Source of the DNA: Polaribacter sp. SA4-10
GTDB lineage: Bacteria > Bacteroidota > Bacteroidia > Flavobacteriales > Flavobacteriaceae
Length of the DNA stretch: 64,000 bases
Direction: 5' to 3'
Assembly: GCF_002163835.1 (NCBI RefSeq)
Contig: NZ_CP019331.1
Location: 248,001-312,000, forward strand
A program made the translations under genes and the position numbers. Numbering within the stretch: position 1 is the first letter of the stretch; each line of letters begins with the position of its first letter. Below the pieces are notes generated by a model that was not told the DNA's origin, did no database searches, and saw only the letters and a list, made by a program, of their open reading frames with translations. Shown piece after piece: positions 18,740 to 26,563 of this stretch.

Positions 18740-19000
18740 ATGGCAAGTATAAAAAACTTAAAAAAAGATATTAATTACGTTTTAGGTGATGTTATTGAGT
18801 ATGCATTAGATGTTTCTGCTTTAAAAAGCGAACCTAAAAAAGGAGATGCTATTATAGATGAGGCTATTGAAACGTTTGATAATTTAGTAGCAAAAGTAAA
18901 TGCTAAAAATGTTGAGAACAAAAAAGCACATTTTAAAGCACTTAATGAAGAATTAGAAGCGAAAGCTAAAGGTTTAGTAGAAAAGATTAGTAATTTATAA
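18740..19000 (+). CDS. Small conserved helical protein of unknown function
   Basis: This 86-residue protein is strongly helical, charged and lysine-rich, with no signal peptide or membrane segment. The sequence starts MASIKNLKKDINYVLGDVIE and looks like a soluble coiled-coil-prone protein. Proteins of this look are common in Flavobacteriaceae as unnamed proteins, but I cannot assign a function. It has its own predicted promoter and a strong terminator, which suggests an abundant single-gene transcript. Confidence 0.8.
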   Translation: MASIKNLKKDINYVLGDVIEYALDVSALKSEPKKGDAIIDEAIETFDNLVAKVNAKNVENKKAHFKALNEELEAKAKGLVEKISNL

Positions 19001-19026
19001 TCTTAACATTTATTAAACAAAAATTT

Positions 19027-19059
19027 AAGACCATCATTTTTTAAATGATGGTCTTTTTT
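19027..19059 (+). terminator. Rho-independent terminator, 13-bp stem
   Basis: AAGACCATCATTT (19027-19039) pairs with AAATGATGGTCTT (19043-19055) around a 3-nt loop, followed by a T run. It ends the 86-residue protein gene. Confidence 0.9.
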
Positions 19060-19061
19060 AT

Positions 19062-19069
19062 TAAATTTG
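19062..19069 (+). promoter_or_regulatory. Predicted -7 box (TAAATTTG) right after a terminator
   Basis: TAAATTTG fits TAnnTTTG, begins three bases after the T run of the previous terminator and would drive the 64-residue protein gene with a leader of about 50 nt. Confidence 0.45.
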
Positions 19070-19121
19070 TTTATACTAAAACGTAATAGTTTACGTTAAA
19101 TTAATATAAACGTTATTATAA

Positions 19122-19316
19122 ATGGCTAGAGCAATGTTTGAGTACACTAAAACTGTACTAAAAAAAGTGAGCTTTAATTCAGATTTATTTTGCAAAGAAT
19201 TAGAGAAAGCGTTAAATAGATTGTTGCCTTATGAGATTGATGAGTTAACAATTTGGTTAAAACAATTTACAGCAAACAAACCAGAGTTATATGTTTGTTT
19301 AGCATTGGTTAAATAA
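19122..19316 (+). CDS. Small conserved protein (64 residues) of unknown function
   Basis: The product begins MARAMFEYTKTVLKKVSF and continues with an amphipathic helical stretch (FCKELEKALNRLLPYEIDEL). I recognise this pattern as a widely shared, unnamed flavobacterial small protein. It is soluble, with no signal or transmembrane segment. It has its own terminator shared with the converging Spy-like gene. The function is unknown. Confidence 0.8.
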   Translation: MARAMFEYTKTVLKKVSFNSDLFCKELEKALNRLLPYEIDELTIWLKQFTANKPELYVCLALVK

Positions 19317-19317
19317 T

Positions 19318-19354
19318 AAAAAAAAGGAAGCATATAGTATGCTTCCTTTTTTTT
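19318..19354. terminator. Bidirectional terminator
   Basis: GGAAGCATA (19326-19334) pairs with TATGCTTCC (19338-19346) around a 3-nt loop, with A and T runs on either side. It lies between two convergent genes (64-residue protein, plus; Spy-like protein, minus) and can serve both. Confidence 0.88.
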
Positions 19355-19826
19355 ATTTATTTCTGTTTCTTCTTTCTTTGTATTTCTTAAGAAGTTTTCT
19401 GTGAAAATCTCTTTCTGCTTTTTGAAGCTTAATAATTTTCTTATAAGATATTATTTTACTCAACTTAGAAAAAAGCGCTACTTTAGCTGTATACATTTGT
19501 TTATCAATGTCTAATATTTTATCAGTAATTATTTTAGCTTCTTTATTACTAATATTGTCAATGCCTCCAGAACTTTCTATTTGTTTTTTAATATCAAATT
19601 TATCAGTCATTCTTAAATCATACAATTTATGATTATAAGCATTATAAATTGGCCAAAATTTTTCTGCTTCTTTTTCAGATAATTCTAATTGCTCTGTAAT
19701 ATGAGAAATTTTTAAAGCTCTTAATTTTTCTTTACTTTCTTTATTTATCTGAGAAAATGTAGAAATACTAAAGCTAAAAAAAGCAAGGATAAGTATGTAT
19801 GTTCTTTTTTTCATTTTTTTATTCAT
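19353..19826 (-). CDS. Spy/CpxP-like periplasmic helical protein
   Basis: This 157-residue protein has a signal peptide (about residues 1-25, ending ISTFSQ). The rest is helical and highly charged with an LTxxQ-like layout: KISHITEQLELSEKEAEKFWPIY and a basic tail. This resembles periplasmic Spy or CpxP-type stress-responsive proteins. It overlaps the end of the anti-sigma factor gene by 8 bp. An alternative ATG at 19814 is in frame. Its position in a sigma/anti-sigma operon suggests it is an envelope-stress sensor or chaperone. The exact role is inferred. Confidence 0.78.
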   Translation of the reverse strand: MNKKMKKRTYILILAFFSFSISTFSQINKESKEKLRALKISHITEQLELSEKEAEKFWPIYNAYNHKLYDLRMTDKFDIKKQIESSGGIDNISNKEAKIITDKILDIDKQMYTAKVALFSKLSKIISYKKIIKLQKAERDFHRKLLKKYKERRNRNK

Positions 19827-20358
19827 TTAAAAGTGATGTAGTTTCAAAAGAATTTAAATATTCTTCTAAATCAGAATCATTAATTGAGTTTGATAAAAAC
19901 TCACTATCATCTAAATCTATTGTTTCTGCAACAAATGTTAAATCATCATTATTTACATTATTAGCATTGTTTACTAACCAATTTTCTATATCAGAATCTG
20001 AAATAGAATCAAAATTTACATTCTCTACTGTGTTAAAAGTAAAATTATTAATACCAATAAATAAAAGTATAGCAGCGGCAGCTGCAAAAGGAGCAAAGCG
20101 TATAATTCTTGAACGTAATGTAATTATTTTTGTTTCTTTTTTAAGTGATGAAACTTTATCTAAGATATTGTCTTCTAGTGAATTAAAATAGTTATTAGGA
20201 ACAGAAAAGTTTTCCTTTTTAGGAAGCTTATCTTCTAATATTTGATTTGAAAAACGAGTTTCTATGCCATCAAAATAATTTGTTGGTGTTGTAAAACAAG
20301 TATTTTTACCAATTTTTTTGGTAATGTAATCAATGCTATTTTTCAATTCTGTATTCAT
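19819..20358 (-). CDS. Putative membrane-bound anti-sigma factor
   Basis: This 179-residue single-pass membrane protein has a transmembrane segment near 88-104 (FAPFAAAAAILLFIG). The N-terminal cytoplasmic part has a short motif repeated twice, TTPTNYFDGIETRF and SVPNNYFNSLEDNI. This (T/S)xPxNYFxxxE pattern is common in Bacteroidota anti-sigma-like proteins. The extracytoplasmic tail is acidic. It sits 32 bp downstream of an ECF sigma factor gene, which is the main reason for the call. Confidence 0.75.
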   Translation of the reverse strand: MNTELKNSIDYITKKIGKNTCFTTPTNYFDGIETRFSNQILEDKLPKKENFSVPNNYFNSLEDNILDKVSSLKKETKIITLRSRIIRFAPFAAAAAILLFIGINNFTFNTVENVNFDSISDSDIENWLVNNANNVNNDDLTFVAETIDLDDSEFLSNSINDSDLEEYLNSFETTSLLNE

Positions 20359-20390
20359 CTATTCTTTAGACATTTAATTTTAGTAAAGGT

Positions 20391-20939
20391 TTAATTTACT
20401 GTTGTCTTAATATATTTTTCTATCTTTTTTACAGCATGAAAGTAAGATGCTTTTAATGCTCCAACAGAAGTTTCTAATATCTCTGACATTTGATTATATT
20501 TTAACGCATCAAAATATTTCATATTAAAAACAAGTTGTTGTTTCTGAGGTAAGGTTGCAATCGCTTTTTGTAGAATAATCTGAATTTCATCTCCAGAAAA
20601 CCAAGCATCACTTTCTAAATTTGAAACCAATTCTTGTTGTAGCTCAGAAATATCAATATTTCTTTCTTTTGCTCTTTTATTGATAAAAGTAATAGCTTCA
20701 TTTGTAGCGATTCTGTACATCCAAGAATAGAGCTTGCTATTTTGTTTGAATTTATCAATATTTTTAAAAACTTTAATAAAAGTGTTCTGTAAAACATCAT
20801 CTGCATCATCATGAGAAATCACAATTTTACGGATGTGCCAATATAAACGTTCTTTATATGTCGAAATTAATTTCCGAAACGCTTTTTCTCTAGTTTGAAC
20901 ATTTTTAAGCTCTTCTATTAAAATTATTTCATCTGTCAA
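20391..20939 (-). CDS. ECF-family RNA polymerase sigma factor
   Basis: This 182-residue sigma-70 family protein has region 2 around residues 22-85 (AFRKLISTYKERLYWHIRKI, then DDVLQNTFIKVFKNIDKF and SWMYRIATNEAITFINK). Region 4 covers about 120-178 (TLPQKQQLVFNMKYFDALKYNQMS). The start is a TTG directly after an in-frame TAA, as no ATG precedes region 2. It heads an operon with the anti-sigma factor and the Spy-like protein, so it probably controls an envelope-stress regulon that may include itself. Confidence 0.93.
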   Translation of the reverse strand: MTDEIILIEELKNVQTREKAFRKLISTYKERLYWHIRKIVISHDDADDVLQNTFIKVFKNIDKFKQNSKLYSWMYRIATNEAITFINKRAKERNIDISELQQELVSNLESDAWFSGDEIQIILQKAIATLPQKQQLVFNMKYFDALKYNQMSEILETSVGALKASYFHAVKKIEKYIKTTVN

Positions 20940-20995
20940 TTAAGCATTTTTTATTAAGACGTAGTTTTAACTAAAAGGTTTAATTTAAAATAAAA

Positions 20996-22444
20996 TTATT
21001 TTTTTACTCTAGATCTTGAATACCCAAATAATCTTTTTTGTTTTATTGTTTCAGAAATCCCTTCTGGCAACATTTCTTCCCAACCTTCTTCTCCGTTCAC
21101 GATCATTTTCAAGACTTTTCTAGAAAAAATATCTAAAATTTCTTTATCAAAATCATCAATGTCTACAAGCTTTCCGTTATTTTTAAAGAACTTATACAGT
21201 TCTTTCATTCTTGGATGAACTTTAAGGTTTTCACTGTTAATATATTCTCCAGATTCTTGGTCGTGATATGGATACATATAAACTTTTAAGTCTCTATAGA
21301 AAAGTTTTCCAAAAGCTTCTAAAATACCACCACTTAAATTACGGTAGTATTTTTCGTCAAAAATTTGAATAAGGTTATTAACTCCCATTGCTAATCCCAT
21401 TCTTTCTTTTGTAAATTCACTAAAATATTCTACTAATTTAAAGTATTGCTGAAAATTAGTGATCATTACATTTTGTCCAAGAGAACAAAGTAATTCTGCT
21501 CTGTCAAGAAAATCTCGTTCATTAATTTTACCTTCAGAAGTCAAGTTACTTAATGTTATTTCAAAAATAACTTGAGTATTTTCTTCCTTTACTTTATTTT
21601 CTGCTAGAAAGAGTTTTTTGGATTTTTTATACATCTCCATATTCACTTTCGTAACAGGTCTAAAGCTACCACGTAAAGCTAAAATGTTCTTTTTGTATAA
21701 AACTTGTGCAGGTAATAAGTTGTTGCCATCAGAACCAAACATTACTGCATTTGTCATTTTGTTTTTAAGTAATTGTAAACTCATTAAACGGTTGTCTACA
21801 TACATAAAACGAGGTCCGGAGAAATTAATCATATCAATTTCTAATTGGTCATCATTTAAATTATGATAAAAAGATTTTACAAGTTCTTTAGGATTATCAT
21901 TTAAATAAAAAGCACCATAAATTAAGTTTACTCCTAAAATACCTAGAGTTTCTTGCTGTAAACGAGCGTCTGTTTCTTTAAACCTAAGATGTAAAATAAT
22001 TTCATTATAGCCTTCTAAAGGATCTAATTGAAAACGGATACCAACCCAGCCATGTCCTTTAAATTTTCTAGCAAAATCTATGGTTGTTACTGTATTTGCG
22101 TAACTAAAAAATAATTTATCTGGATGTTTTTGACGGCTTAAACGATCTTCCATCAAATCTATTTCATGACCTAGCATTCTTTGTAAACGCGGTTGTGACA
22201 CGTAACGTTTATCTTCTTCCATGCCATAAATAGCATCAGAAAAATCTTTATCATACGCACTCATTGCTTTTGCAATTGTACCAGAAGCAGCACCAGATCT
22301 AAAGAAATTACGCGCTGTTTCTTGACCTGCGCCAATTTCTGCAAACGTTCCGTAAATATCTGAATTTAAATTAATTCTAAGTGCCTTACTTTTAGTAGTT
22401 GGTGCACTACTAATCTCTTGATCTCCTTTTAAAGAAATTGCCAT
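20996..22444 (-). CDS. Conserved 482-residue soluble protein of unknown function
   Basis: This well-preserved protein starts MAISLKGDQEISSAPTTKSK and has no signal peptide, membrane segment or barrel pattern. I recognise it as a common unnamed core protein of Bacteroidota. Any label such as TonB-dependent receptor or nicotinate adenylyltransferase would not be supported by what is visible here. Notable segments are GTFAEIGAGQETARNFFR near the N terminus, LQQETLGILGVNLIYGAFY in the middle and GVNNLIQIFDEKYYRNLSGG later. It has its own predicted promoter, divergent from the metallo-hydrolase gene. Confidence 0.85.
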   Translation of the reverse strand: MAISLKGDQEISSAPTTKSKALRINLNSDIYGTFAEIGAGQETARNFFRSGAASGTIAKAMSAYDKDFSDAIYGMEEDKRYVSQPRLQRMLGHEIDLMEDRLSRQKHPDKLFFSYANTVTTIDFARKFKGHGWVGIRFQLDPLEGYNEIILHLRFKETDARLQQETLGILGVNLIYGAFYLNDNPKELVKSFYHNLNDDQLEIDMINFSGPRFMYVDNRLMSLQLLKNKMTNAVMFGSDGNNLLPAQVLYKKNILALRGSFRPVTKVNMEMYKKSKKLFLAENKVKEENTQVIFEITLSNLTSEGKINERDFLDRAELLCSLGQNVMITNFQQYFKLVEYFSEFTKERMGLAMGVNNLIQIFDEKYYRNLSGGILEAFGKLFYRDLKVYMYPYHDQESGEYINSENLKVHPRMKELYKFFKNNGKLVDIDDFDKEILDIFSRKVLKMIVNGEEGWEEMLPEGISETIKQKRLFGYSRSRVKK

Positions 22445-22467
22445 AGTTCTTTTTTTGTTAGTGGAAA

Positions 22468-22475
22468 CAAATGTA
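22468..22475 (-). promoter_or_regulatory. Predicted -7 box (TACATTTG) of the 482-residue protein
   Basis: TACATTTG on the minus strand fits TAnnTTTG and lies 23 nt before the ATG at 22444. Confidence 0.5.
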
Positions 22476-22508
22476 CTAAAATAGAGTGCTATCAGTCAAT
22501 TTTTATGC

Positions 22509-22516
22509 TATTTTTG
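22509..22516 (+). promoter_or_regulatory. Predicted -7 box (TATTTTTG), 5 nt from start codon
   Basis: TATTTTTG fits TAnnTTTG and ends 5 nt before the ATG at 22522. This supports that start over the upstream ATG at 22486, which lies before the box and so would not be transcribed. Confidence 0.55.
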
Positions 22517-22521
22517 TTTCA

Positions 22522-23304
22522 ATGAATATAGAAGAGACAAAAATTAAGATTACTTTTTTAGGTACAGGAACTTCTCAAGGCATTCCTATGATTGCAAGTA
22601 ATCACCCTGTTTGTTTATCTAAAGATTTAAAAGATAAACGTCTTCGTTCTTCTATTTTAATATCATTAAATGGTTTAAATTATGTAATTGATTGTGGGCC
22701 CGATTTTAGACAGCAAATGTTACGTGAAAATGTACATTCTTTAAATGGTGTTTTATTTACACATGAACATGCAGATCATACTGCTGGTTTAGATGATTTA
22801 CGTCCTTTTTGTTATCAAATAGGAGAGATGCCAATTTATTTAAATAAAAAAACGTTGTTAAGTTTAGAAGAACGGTTTCAATATATTTTTTCAAAAGAGA
22901 ATAGATATCCTGGTGCACCAAGTGTAAAGCCGATTTTGGTTGACACAGCTTCTTTTTTTATCAATGAAAGAGAAGTAATGCCTATTCGTATTTCACATGG
23001 TAATTTACCAATTACGGGATACAGAATTCAAAATTTTGCTTATTTAACAGATGTTAAAACTGTTGAAAAAGAAGAAAAGGAAAAACTAAAAAACTTAGAT
23101 GTTTTAATTGTAAATGCACTTAGAATAGAGGAACATCCTACACATTTTAATCTTCAAGAAGCATTAGATTTTGTGAAAGAGTTAAAACCCAAAAGAACGT
23201 ATTTTACCCACATAAGTCATAAGTTAGGTTTTCATGCAGCTGTTTCTAATCAATTACCAGAAAATGTATTTTTAGCATTTGATGGTTTAAAAATTGAAGT
23301 ATAG
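22522..23304 (+). CDS. Metallo-beta-lactamase-fold hydrolase (PhnP-like)
   Basis: This 260-residue hydrolase has the metal motif THEHADHTAGLDDLR (HxHxDH), an upstream VIDCGPDFRQ, ISHGN, the LTDVK aspartate strand and the terminal HISHKLG. This architecture matches PhnP-type phosphodiesterase and related MBL-fold proteins. The start at 22522 is preferred because the first 12 residues of the longer reading are not conserved-looking and lie upstream of the predicted -7 box. It converges on the DEAD-box helicase gene. The substrate is unknown. Confidence 0.88.
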   Translation: MNIEETKIKITFLGTGTSQGIPMIASNHPVCLSKDLKDKRLRSSILISLNGLNYVIDCGPDFRQQMLRENVHSLNGVLFTHEHADHTAGLDDLRPFCYQIGEMPIYLNKKTLLSLEERFQYIFSKENRYPGAPSVKPILVDTASFFINEREVMPIRISHGNLPITGYRIQNFAYLTDVKTVEKEEKEKLKNLDVLIVNALRIEEHPTHFNLQEALDFVKELKPKRTYFTHISHKLGFHAAVSNQLPENVFLAFDGLKIEV

Positions 23305-23391
23305 ATTTTTATTAAATTTATTTTAATATAAGTTTTTAGCTGCAGTTATAGCTATGAATTTTTAATCATTCTTAGTTGTATTTAGCCTAAA

Positions 23392-24627
23392 TTAATACCA
23401 GCGTTTCTTATTCTTTTTAGAAGCTTCAGATTTTCTTCCTTTTTTGTTTGGACTAACAGTGTTTGGTTGCTTTTTCTTATGTTTTGGTTTTGAAACGGGG
23501 TAAGGATGCTCTTCAATTACTTTTATAGGTCTTTGTAAAAGTGCTTCAATCATTTTAATATAGGCGTTTTCATCTGGACTACAGAAAGAAAATGCAATTC
23601 CAGATTTTCCTGCTCTACCAGTTCTTCCTATTCTATGAATATACGTTTCAGGAACATTAGAAATATCAAAATTAATAATTGCATCTACATTATTAATATC
23701 AATTCCACGAGCAGCAACGTCTGTAGCAATTAAAATAGTTGCTTTTTTGTCTTTAAATTGTTCAATTGCTTTGTTACGTATTGCTTGAGACTTATCTCCA
23801 TGAATACTCGCTACTTTATAATTATTTTTAAGAAGCGTTTGTTCTAATTTGTCAACACCAATTTTTGTTCTTCTAAAAATAATAATTTTACCATTAATTG
23901 TATTTCTTAAAAGATGTAAACATAAATCGGTTTTATTCTTTTTAGGAACATAATAAAGTAGTTGTCCTATATTTTTTGAAGAAGTTTCTTCTGGGTTAAT
24001 TTCAACTTTTACAGGGTTTTTTAATGTAGATTTTGCGAGTTCTACTATTTTTTCTGGCATCGTAGCAGAAAAAAGAAGTGTTTGTTTTTTTGATGGACAT
24101 AAACGTTCTATTTTCTTAACATCGTTTATAAAACCCATGTCTAACATTAAATCTGCTTCATCTAAAACAAATATTTCAATAGCGCTTAAGTCTATATGCC
24201 CTTGTAGGTTTAAATCTATAAGTCTACCAGGAGTTGCAATTAAAATATCTATACCATTTGCAAGTATTTCTTTTTGAGGCTCTAGAGATACACCACCATA
24301 AACAGCAGTTGCTATTAAATCGGAATATTTACAAAAGCTATTAAAGTTTTCTAGAATTTGTTGTGCCAATTCACGAGTTGGTGTAACAATTACTGACTTT
24401 ATCTTTTTTTCTTTATTTTCAGTTGCTGGTTTTTCAGACAAAAGGTGAATAATAGGTAAAGCAAATGCAGCCGTTTTTCCTGTACCTGTTTGTGCAGCAA
24501 CAATTACATTCTTTTTAGCTAAAACTAAAGGAATTGCTTTTTGTTGCACTAAAGTTGGTATGTGAAACCTTTCTTCTTTAACTGCTTTTAAGATAGATTT
24601 ATTTAAATGTAAGTCAGAAAACTGCAT
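23392..24627 (-). CDS. DEAD-box ATP-dependent RNA helicase (RhlE-like)
   Basis: This 411-residue helicase has all DEAD-box motifs in order: Q motif near residue 25, AQTGTGKT, PTRELAQQ, VLDEADLML, SATMP, ATDVAARGIDI and HRIGRTGRAG. The tail (about 370-411) is basic and lysine-rich, as in RhlE-type proteins that bind RNA non-specifically. It likely acts in ribosome assembly or mRNA turnover. A predicted -7 box lies upstream at 24644-24651. Confidence 0.95.
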   Translation of the reverse strand: MQFSDLHLNKSILKAVKEERFHIPTLVQQKAIPLVLAKKNVIVAAQTGTGKTAAFALPIIHLLSEKPATENKEKKIKSVIVTPTRELAQQILENFNSFCKYSDLIATAVYGGVSLEPQKEILANGIDILIATPGRLIDLNLQGHIDLSAIEIFVLDEADLMLDMGFINDVKKIERLCPSKKQTLLFSATMPEKIVELAKSTLKNPVKVEINPEETSSKNIGQLLYYVPKKNKTDLCLHLLRNTINGKIIIFRRTKIGVDKLEQTLLKNNYKVASIHGDKSQAIRNKAIEQFKDKKATILIATDVAARGIDINNVDAIINFDISNVPETYIHRIGRTGRAGKSGIAFSFCSPDENAYIKMIEALLQRPIKVIEEHPYPVSKPKHKKKQPNTVSPNKKGRKSEASKKNKKRWY

Positions 24628-24643
24628 TGAATATTTTTTTTTG

Positions 24644-24651
24644 CAAAGGTA
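24644..24651 (-). promoter_or_regulatory. Predicted -7 box (TACCTTTG) of the DEAD-box helicase
   Basis: TACCTTTG on the minus strand fits TAnnTTTG and lies 16 nt before the ATG. Confidence 0.55.
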
Positions 24652-24716
24652 GTTTAAATGAAAGTATAGTTTTTAGTGAATTGAATATTTTAAAAAGTAT
24701 ATTTTTGGGTTTTTTT

Positions 24717-24848
24717 CTAACGGTTTGTTTATGAAATGTAGCGATTAATAATCATAGATTTTTCAGTTAAACTAAATCTACAAAAAAAAAGTACAACCTT
24801 TTCAGGCTTGCAGTTTCTTCGCTATTTTTTATATACCTGGTTGCTAAC
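24717..24848. repeat. Cassette-edge-like element, copy A
   Basis: The element starts CTAACGGTTTG at 24717 with GTAGCG at 24738-24743 and ends with GCTATTTTTTATAT followed by GTTGCTAAC (24840-24848). It shares 25 of the first 30 bases with the element at 39440. In both cases the left end lies 138 bases from the first base of the neighbouring stop codon. The ends are imperfect inverted repeats, so the single strand could fold. It borders the VOC/HxlR module on the 3' side of the VOC gene. Confidence 0.6.
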
Positions 24849-24854
24849 TGGTTT

Positions 24855-25367
24855 TTATTTTGAATAAGCACCTGAAGAATATGTCAGTTCATAACTATGT
24901 GTGTAGATTTCAAAAACAATTCCAAATGGGTCTTCAACATAGCACATTTTAAAAGGCTTGTCATTCGGATAGTACTCTCTGATTGGCATTCTTTGTTTTC
25001 CTCCATAGGACAGAATTTTATCAATGAGTTCTTCAATATTTGGGTCTTGCACACAAAAATGAAATAGGCCAGTATTGAAAGGGTTAAATTCAGGTGCTTC
25101 TTTAATTCCGTTCGGAAAGGAAAATAATTCGATTCCAATTCCATCTGAAGTTGCTAAATGAGCAATTTCAAATTCAGTCCAATCGTTTCCAAAAACGTCA
25201 ATACACATTTGACCAATGGCAGTTTCCTTTTCCTTTTTGACTCTTGAGGGTTCCATAATTATGTACCAGCCCATTACTTCTGAATAGAATTTTACTGCTT
25301 CTTTTATATTTGGAACTGTTATACCGATATGTGAAAATGATTTTGGATAATTTTTATTAGTTGTCAT
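24855..25367 (-). CDS. VOC-family (glyoxalase-like) protein
   Basis: This 170-residue protein has the vicinal-oxygen-chelate fold. An N-terminal metal-type histidine lies in SFSHIGITVPNIKEAVKFY, a second beta-alpha-beta unit has LFHFCVQDPNIEEL, and the C-terminal EDPFGIVFEIYTHSYE carries the usual metal-binding glutamate. Such proteins act as dioxygenases, isomerases, lyases or resistance proteins; the substrate is not evident. The divergent HxlR-type regulator 120 bp away probably controls it. Both genes look accessory rather than core. Confidence 0.88.
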   Translation of the reverse strand: MTTNKNYPKSFSHIGITVPNIKEAVKFYSEVMGWYIIMEPSRVKKEKETAIGQMCIDVFGNDWTEFEIAHLATSDGIGIELFSFPNGIKEAPEFNPFNTGLFHFCVQDPNIEELIDKILSYGGKQRMPIREYYPNDKPFKMCYVEDPFGIVFEIYTHSYELTYSSGAYSK

Positions 25368-25421
25368 AAGTTGTATTTTAGATTGTAAAATTAATCTATA
25401 TTTGTTTAATTGGCAATAACT

Positions 25422-25436
25422 TACTAAAAAGTGGTA
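25422..25436. promoter_or_regulatory. Candidate HxlR operator
   Basis: TACT-N7-GGTA, an imperfect dyad containing the internal repeat ACTAAAAAGT, lies between the divergent VOC and HxlR genes. HxlR/YodB-type regulators bind dyads of the TAC...GTA kind. The site is short and the call is tentative. Confidence 0.3.
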
Positions 25437-25487
25437 TAGTTACCCAAACGAGTAAAATAATGATAATCAATAATATAAAAGTTAATT

Positions 25488-25799
25488 TTGAATAAAGATA
25501 ATAATTGTCCATTAAATTATACAATGAATTTAATAGGGACAAAATGGAAACCTTTAATTTTATTTCATTTATTAGAAGGCGACTTGCGTTCAGGAATATT
25601 ACAGAAGAAAATTCCAGGTATTTCAAATAAAATGTTTACCCAAACAGTAAGAGATTTAGAAAAAGATGGGCTTATTTCCAGAAAAATTTTTCCTGTAGTA
25701 CCTCCTAAAGTGGAATACAGCTTAACGAATAGAGGCGAATCACTTGAGGGTATTTTAAGAAGTTTGGATAAATGGGGTTCTGAAGATTATCAGAATTAA
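25488..25799 (+). CDS. HxlR-family winged-helix transcriptional regulator
   Basis: This 103-residue regulator has the HxlR fold: NCPLNYTMNLIGTKWKPLIL at the N terminus, the recognition-helix region ISNKMFTQTVRDLEKDGLI, and the beta-wing PPKVEYSLTNRG. C7 is the conserved N-terminal cysteine of redox- or quinone-sensing members such as YodB and HypR. Keeping C7 requires a TTG start at 25488. The alternative ATG at 25524 would lose it. A possible -7 box (25483-25490) overlaps that TTG. It likely regulates the divergent VOC gene. Confidence 0.88.
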   Translation: MNKDNNCPLNYTMNLIGTKWKPLILFHLLEGDLRSGILQKKIPGISNKMFTQTVRDLEKDGLISRKIFPVVPPKVEYSLTNRGESLEGILRSLDKWGSEDYQN

Positions 25800-25823
25800 T
25801 TAAATTGGCTCGATTTCAAAATT

Positions 25824-25832
25824 GTTAGCAAC
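25824..25832. repeat. GTTAGCAAC, inverted partner of GTTGCTAAC at 24840
   Basis: This 9-mer is the exact reverse complement of bases 24840-24848. The two copies enclose the VOC and HxlR genes and nothing else, marking the apparent edges of the accessory module. Confidence 0.55.
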
Positions 25833-25856
25833 GTTAAAGCGTTTATTTAACGTTTT
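25830..25856 (+). terminator. AT-rich hairpin after the HxlR gene
   Basis: AACGTTAAA (25830-25838) pairs perfectly with TTTAACGTT (25846-25854) around a 7-nt loop and is followed by TT. It may end the HxlR transcript. It overlaps the right edge motif of the VOC/HxlR module. Confidence 0.5.
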
Positions 25857-25915
25857 AATGTTTCATAAAGTTAGTTAGCAAAGTTCTATGAAAATAAGTT
25901 TAGTGAAAAACTAAA

Positions 25916-26557
25916 CTATAAGCGTTCTTCAATCCAAGTTTTAAAACTATAAAAGTTTTGTGGAGCAACTCCATGGCCAACAGGGTATTCAGAATAACTA
26001 CTTTTTAAATTTAAATTATCTAAAAAAGGTTTCGATTTTCTTGCCCATTCTACAGGTAAAACTTGATCTACAGAACCATGAGAAGAATAATAACTTGTTG
26101 TAATATCTTTAGAAATAGTTTCTGGTAATAACTCAGTATTAATATAACCGCTTAAAGCAATAACATTTTGCACTTTGTTTGGGTAGAAAAAACTTAACGA
26201 ATAACTTAAAATTGCACCTTGACTAAAGCCTAATAAAAATGTTTTATCAGGGTTTGTATTGTACTTTTTCTTTATGTCATCAATAAAAACAGCAATTTTA
26301 TCTATAGATTCTTTTGCTTGTTCTAAATCTGAAAACTTCCCGTTTTTATCATCAAAATTAATGGAATACCAAGCATATGCATTAAAACCCATAGAAAAAG
26401 GTGCTTGTGCGCTAATGATTAAAAAATCATCTGGTAATTCTTCTGCAAATGAAAATAAATCTTGCTCATTACTTCCGTAACCATGCAATAAAATTAAAAG
26501 TGGCGGTTGTGCTATTGTTTTTTTTGGTTTTCTAACCAGATAATGTAAATCACTCAT
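25916..26557 (-). CDS. Alpha/beta hydrolase (phospholipase/carboxylesterase type)
   Basis: This 213-residue esterase has LLILLHGYGSNEQDLFSFA (oxyanion-hole region) near the N terminus and the nucleophile elbow GFSQGAIL. It also has the acid loop SHGSVDQVLPVEWA and the catalytic histidine in VGHGVAPQ. The fold matches carboxylesterase/acyl-protein-thioesterase-like enzymes. It has no signal peptide, so it should be cytoplasmic. It is the last gene of a tight leftward run, 6 bp after the small membrane protein gene. Confidence 0.9.
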   Translation of the reverse strand: MSDLHYLVRKPKKTIAQPPLLILLHGYGSNEQDLFSFAEELPDDFLIISAQAPFSMGFNAYAWYSINFDDKNGKFSDLEQAKESIDKIAVFIDDIKKKYNTNPDKTFLLGFSQGAILSYSLSFFYPNKVQNVIALSGYINTELLPETISKDITTSYYSSHGSVDQVLPVEWARKSKPFLDNLNLKSSYSEYPVGHGVAPQNFYSFKTWIEERL

Positions 26558-26563
26558 AAAAAA

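Noticed and set aside
24717..24848. Insertion sequence or integron
   Set aside because: No transposase or integrase is visible. The edge motifs are inverted rather than direct, and they do not match the attC core GTTRRRY, so I describe the element without naming a class.
25396..25626. 76-codon minus-strand frame over the HxlR gene
   Set aside because: It is the shadow of the HxlR gene and the AT-rich spacer; the product is hydrophobic by base composition only.
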